In this document: one piece after another, positions 4,811 through 6,798 of the stretch
How positions within the stretch are numbered: the first letter of the stretch is position 1
How the letters are laid out: each line of letters opens with the position of its first letter
Assembly: GCA_902795665.1 (NCBI GenBank)
Contig: CADBMA010000013.1
Span: 1 to 6,798, forward strand
From: an uncultured Rhodospirillales bacterium
GTDB lineage: Bacteria; Pseudomonadota; Alphaproteobacteria; RF32; CAG-239
DNA length: 6,798 bases
Direction of reading: 5' to 3'
Translations under genes and position numbers: made by a program
The notes under the pieces: generated by a model
What the model was told of the DNA's origin: nothing
Database searches by the model: none
Seen by the model: the letters and a program-made list of their open reading frames with translations, nothing else

Positions 4811-5583
4811 CCAGAATAATTGCAGTTGCCAACCGTAAAGGCGGTGTTGGAAAAACAACAACCGCAGTAAATGTCGCTACCGCCGTTGCTGCTGTGGGCA
4901 AAAAAGTGCTGGTTGTTGACTTGGACCCGCAAAGTAATGCCTCAACATCTTTTGGTGTTGATAAACGCAACAAAACAATTTCTTCATACCAAGTAATAAT
5001 GGGTGAAAACACGTTAAGCGAGGCTGTTATGTGGACCGAAATTCCCAACCTTTCGCTGGTTCCTGCATCGCCGGACCTAGCCGGAGCCGAGGTTGAACTA
5101 ATCAACAAAACTCGTCGTGAATTTTCTCTCCGTAATGCAATGACAAAAACCATAGACAACTACGATTATGTCATTATTGATTGCCCGCCTTCATTAAGCT
5201 TGATTACCATCAACGCCTTAGTTGCCGCCGATGCGGTGATTGTTCCTTTGCAGTGCGAATACCTTGCTTTAGAAGGAATGACAGATTTAATTGGCAATAT
5301 TAACCTGATTAAAAAACACTTTAATCCAAAATTGGAGCTGCAGGGGGTGGTGTTGACAATGTATGACAGCCGAAACAACCTCACACAAATGGTAGAAGAA
5401 GATGTCCGCGAATTTTTTGGCAAAAAAGTATATAAAACCGTTATTCCGCGGAACGTTCGTGTTTCTGAGGCTCCATCACACGGCAAACCGGTTTTATTGT
5501 ATGATTTTAAGTGTTCAGGATCACAGGCTTATATCAATTTGGCTGGAGAAATATTAAAAAGAGAAAAGGAAATAGCAGCATGA
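4807..5583 (+). CDS. parA: Chromosome partitioning ATPase ParA (Soj)
   Basis: ParA is a deviant-Walker ATPase that binds nucleoid DNA as an ATP dimer; ParB-parS complexes stimulate its hydrolysis and are drawn along the resulting gradient. The 258-residue product begins 'MTRIIAVANRKGGVGKTT', giving the deviant Walker A motif K11-GGVGK16-TT with its signature lysine. It then shows Walker A' 'VVDLDPQSNAS' (37-45), Walker B 'VIIDCPPSL' (122-130), 'PLQCEYLALEGM' and the C-terminal 'VIPRNVRVSEAPSHGKPVLLYD' typical of chromosomal Soj/ParA. The usual 'ANQKGG' is 'ANRKGG' here. There is no N-terminal HTH extension, so it is the small chromosomal type rather than the larger plasmid ParA. It overlaps rsmG by 4 bases and parB by 4 bases, both through ATGA. 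Confidence 0.98.
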   Translation: MTRIIAVANRKGGVGKTTTAVNVATAVAAVGKKVLVVDLDPQSNASTSFGVDKRNKTISSYQVIMGENTLSEAVMWTEIPNLSLVPASPDLAGAEVELINKTRREFSLRNAMTKTIDNYDYVIIDCPPSLSLITINALVAADAVIVPLQCEYLALEGMTDLIGNINLIKKHFNPKLELQGVVLTMYDSRNNLTQMVEEDVREFFGKKVYKTVIPRNVRVSEAPSHGKPVLLYDFKCSGSQAYINLAGEILKREKEIAA

Positions 5584-6440
5584 CAGATTTTAACAAAAGA
5601 AAAAGTCTTGGCAAAGGATTGGGTGCTCTCTTAGGTGAAGACTATTTTGGCGAGGAAGCAGAACAACAAAATTCAGGCACATCAAAGATTGCTGTAACCC
5701 TTTTACACGCCAGCCCTTATCAACCGCGTGGCGATTTTAACCAAGAAGCGCTGGACGCCTTGGCACAATCAATCAAAGAAAAAGGCGTTTTGCAACCATT
5801 GTTGGTGCGTGCTGAAAATAACGGAACCTATGAAATAGTCGCCGGAGAGCGACGCTATCGCGCCGCTGTTCAGGCCGGACTTACCGAGGTTCCGGTCATA
5901 ATAAAAGAAATGGATAACAAAGAGGTTTTAGAAGTTGCGTTGGTTGAAAATCTATTGCGCGAAAATCTTTCTCCAATAGAAGAAGCCGAAGGTTTGCAAC
6001 GTCTTATTGATGAGTTTTCACACACCCAAGACGCCTTGGCCAAAGTTATTGGAAAATCGCGCAGTTATGTTGCCAACACGTTGCGATTGCTCAACTTGCC
6101 GCAATCAGTTCAGCAAATGGTTAGAGACAATATATTAACCGCCGGTCATGTTCGGCCATTAATCGGCGAAGAAAACGCCGAGACTCTGGCACACAAAATT
6201 GCCAACAAAGGACTGAGTGTTCGCCAAGTTGAAAATATGCTGCAAAAAAACAAAATCTCATCGCAACAAACTGCAAAAATCAGAAAAAATGATGACATTT
6301 CTGATATTGAACAAAACTTACACCAAAAACTTGGTGTTAAGGTAAAAATATCAACATCGGCTAAGGGAAGCGGAAAAGTCATACTTTCTTATTCCGATAT
6401 AAGCGAACTTGATAAAATTATTGATATTTTACAACACTAA
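5580..6440 (+). CDS. parB: Chromosome partitioning protein ParB (Spo0J), CTP-dependent DNA clamp
   Basis: ParB binds parS, loads as a CTP-gated clamp and stimulates ParA. The ATG at 5580 is chosen because it forms an ATGA overlap with the parA stop, follows an AAAAGGA ribosome binding site, and starts the protein with 'MTDFNKRKSLGKGLGALLG', the conserved N-terminal ParA-contact segment. The open frame extends upstream to 5511, but that part lies within parA. The 286 residues show the 'SPYQPR' box (45-50), the CTPase motif GERRYR (89-94), 'LVENLLRENLSPIEEAEGL' (121-139), the helix-turn-helix around 148-172 ('TQDALAKVIGKSRSYVANTLRLL'), 'AGHVRPLIG' (188-196), and a C-terminal dimerisation domain (about 240-286). 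All elements are intact. Its own binding sites are at 2301-2316 and 4210-4225. Confidence 0.98.
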   Translation: MTDFNKRKSLGKGLGALLGEDYFGEEAEQQNSGTSKIAVTLLHASPYQPRGDFNQEALDALAQSIKEKGVLQPLLVRAENNGTYEIVAGERRYRAAVQAGLTEVPVIIKEMDNKEVLEVALVENLLRENLSPIEEAEGLQRLIDEFSHTQDALAKVIGKSRSYVANTLRLLNLPQSVQQMVRDNILTAGHVRPLIGEENAETLAHKIANKGLSVRQVENMLQKNKISSQQTAKIRKNDDISDIEQNLHQKLGVKVKISTSAKGSGKVILSYSDISELDKIIDILQH

Positions 6441-6455
6441 ACAAAGGAACTAAAA

Positions 6456-6689
6456 ATGAATATTCTCGAAAAAATGATTAATAATTGCAAACAAGCCGGA
6501 TTTGAGGCAACAGAAAATATTGAAAAAATAGCTCGAGCCAAAAACATGATGTTTGGCGATAAAGAATGGTATCGTTGCCCGTGTGATGGTCAAAACAATA
6601 GCCGTTATTGCATATCTGAACTTTGCCGAAGCGATATTGAACGAGATGGAATTTGTCATTGCCGCTGTTATAAAAAAGCTCAAGTCTAA
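6456..6689 (+). CDS. Small Fe-S protein resembling the ferredoxin:thioredoxin reductase catalytic subunit
   Basis: This 77-residue protein has eight cysteines, seven in the pattern C41-P-C43-x8-C52-x4-C57-x9-C67-H-C69-x-C71. The paired CPC and CHC motifs and 'EWYRCPCDG' are the signature of the catalytic chain of ferredoxin:thioredoxin reductase, where a [4Fe-4S] cluster next to a redox-active disulfide (second Cys of CPC and second Cys of CHC) passes electrons from ferredoxin to thioredoxin. The classical middle motif CPC is replaced by C-x4-C and the spacings differ, so this belongs to a divergent bacterial branch or has another redox partner. The N-terminal helix (1-35) also fits the family. 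It begins 15 bases after parB with a good AAAGGA site and is probably co-transcribed. No thioredoxin or FTR variable-subunit gene is in view. Another kind of Fe-S or zinc protein cannot be excluded. Confidence 0.7.
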   Translation: MNILEKMINNCKQAGFEATENIEKIARAKNMMFGDKEWYRCPCDGQNNSRYCISELCRSDIERDGICHCRCYKKAQV

Positions 6690-6752
6690 AAAGTAACGAT
6701 ATTTTTACCTAAATCTGCTAGACTGTCGCAAAACCAACAAAGGAAAAAGCTC

Positions 6753-6798
6753 ATGTTGTTGATAAAAAGAATTTTTCTGGGTATTGCCGCCATTGTTT
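6753..6798 (+). CDS. Start of an unidentified membrane or exported protein (3' truncated by window)
   Basis: An ATG at 6753 preceded by AAAGGAAAAA (6740-6749) opens a frame reading MLLIKRIFLGIAAIV before the window ends. A lysine-arginine pair followed by a hydrophobic run suggests a signal peptide or a first membrane helix. Fifteen residues are too few to assign a family. The gap before it (6690-6752, 63 bases) shows no hairpin terminator, so read-through from the parB transcript is possible. Confidence 0.5.
   Translation, partial: MLLIKRIFLGIAAIV

Noticed and set aside
4830..4860. AAAGGCGGTGTTGG in parA as a reverse copy of the dispersed motif.
   Set aside because: The match covers only a few bases and is fully explained by the conserved Walker motif KGGVGK.
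5511..5579. Longer ParB reading frame starting 23 codons upstream inside parA.
   Set aside because: The extra residues are parA read in another frame; the ATGA overlap, the ribosome binding site and the conserved ParB N-terminus all support 5580.
6690..6752. Terminator or promoter between the FTR-like gene and the last partial gene.
   Set aside because: No GC-rich hairpin with a T-tract and no properly spaced -35/-10 pair were found.

Overview
This AT-rich window carries the tRNA-modification, rRNA-methylation and chromosome-partition block that usually lies near the replication origin: the mnmE 3' end, then mnmG, rsmG, parA and parB. This gene order, full-length ParA and ParB, and parS sites inside mnmG and rsmG fit an alphaproteobacterium. 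The low G+C (roughly 35-40% by eye) and a probable ferredoxin:thioredoxin-reductase-like iron-sulfur protein after parB suggest an anaerobic, gut-associated or host-associated lineage. That placement is inference, because there is no rRNA or other marker here.

Layout. Bases 1-72 are the last codons of mnmE. A minus-strand gene (81-653) for a membrane-anchored SAM methyltransferase lies between mnmE and mnmG, which are commonly close neighbours, so mnmG needs its own promoter in the AT-rich gap 654-774. mnmG (775-2622) overlaps an HD-domain phosphohydrolase gene (2609-3244), followed 1 base later by a PHP-domain phosphoesterase gene (3246-4076). A 107-base AT-rich spacer (4077-4183) leads to a second run of genes: rsmG (4184-4810), parA (4807-5583) and parB (5580-6440), joined by ATGA stop/start overlaps. 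A 77-residue cysteine-rich protein (6456-6689) follows, then the first 15 codons of a gene cut off by the window edge.

How the parts work together. MnmE and MnmG form the complex that modifies the tRNA wobble uridine. RsmG methylates 16S rRNA. ParA and ParB, with the parS sites at 2301-2316 (15/16 match) and 4210-4225 (perfect 16/16), form the origin-segregation system; both sites are read through as the peptide VSRET inside conserved proteins. The jobs of the methyltransferase and of the HD/PHP pair are unknown.

The most unexpected signal is a short non-palindromic repeat, AACACCGTATTTAAA, present three times in the same orientation (two copies match over 19 bases). One copy fills the junction between the convergent stop codons of mnmE and the methyltransferase; the other two are read in the same frame as TPYL(K/N) in poorly conserved parts of MnmG and RsmG. 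It behaves like a dispersed genomic signal motif, for example a DNA-uptake-type sequence, but only a genome-wide count can settle that.
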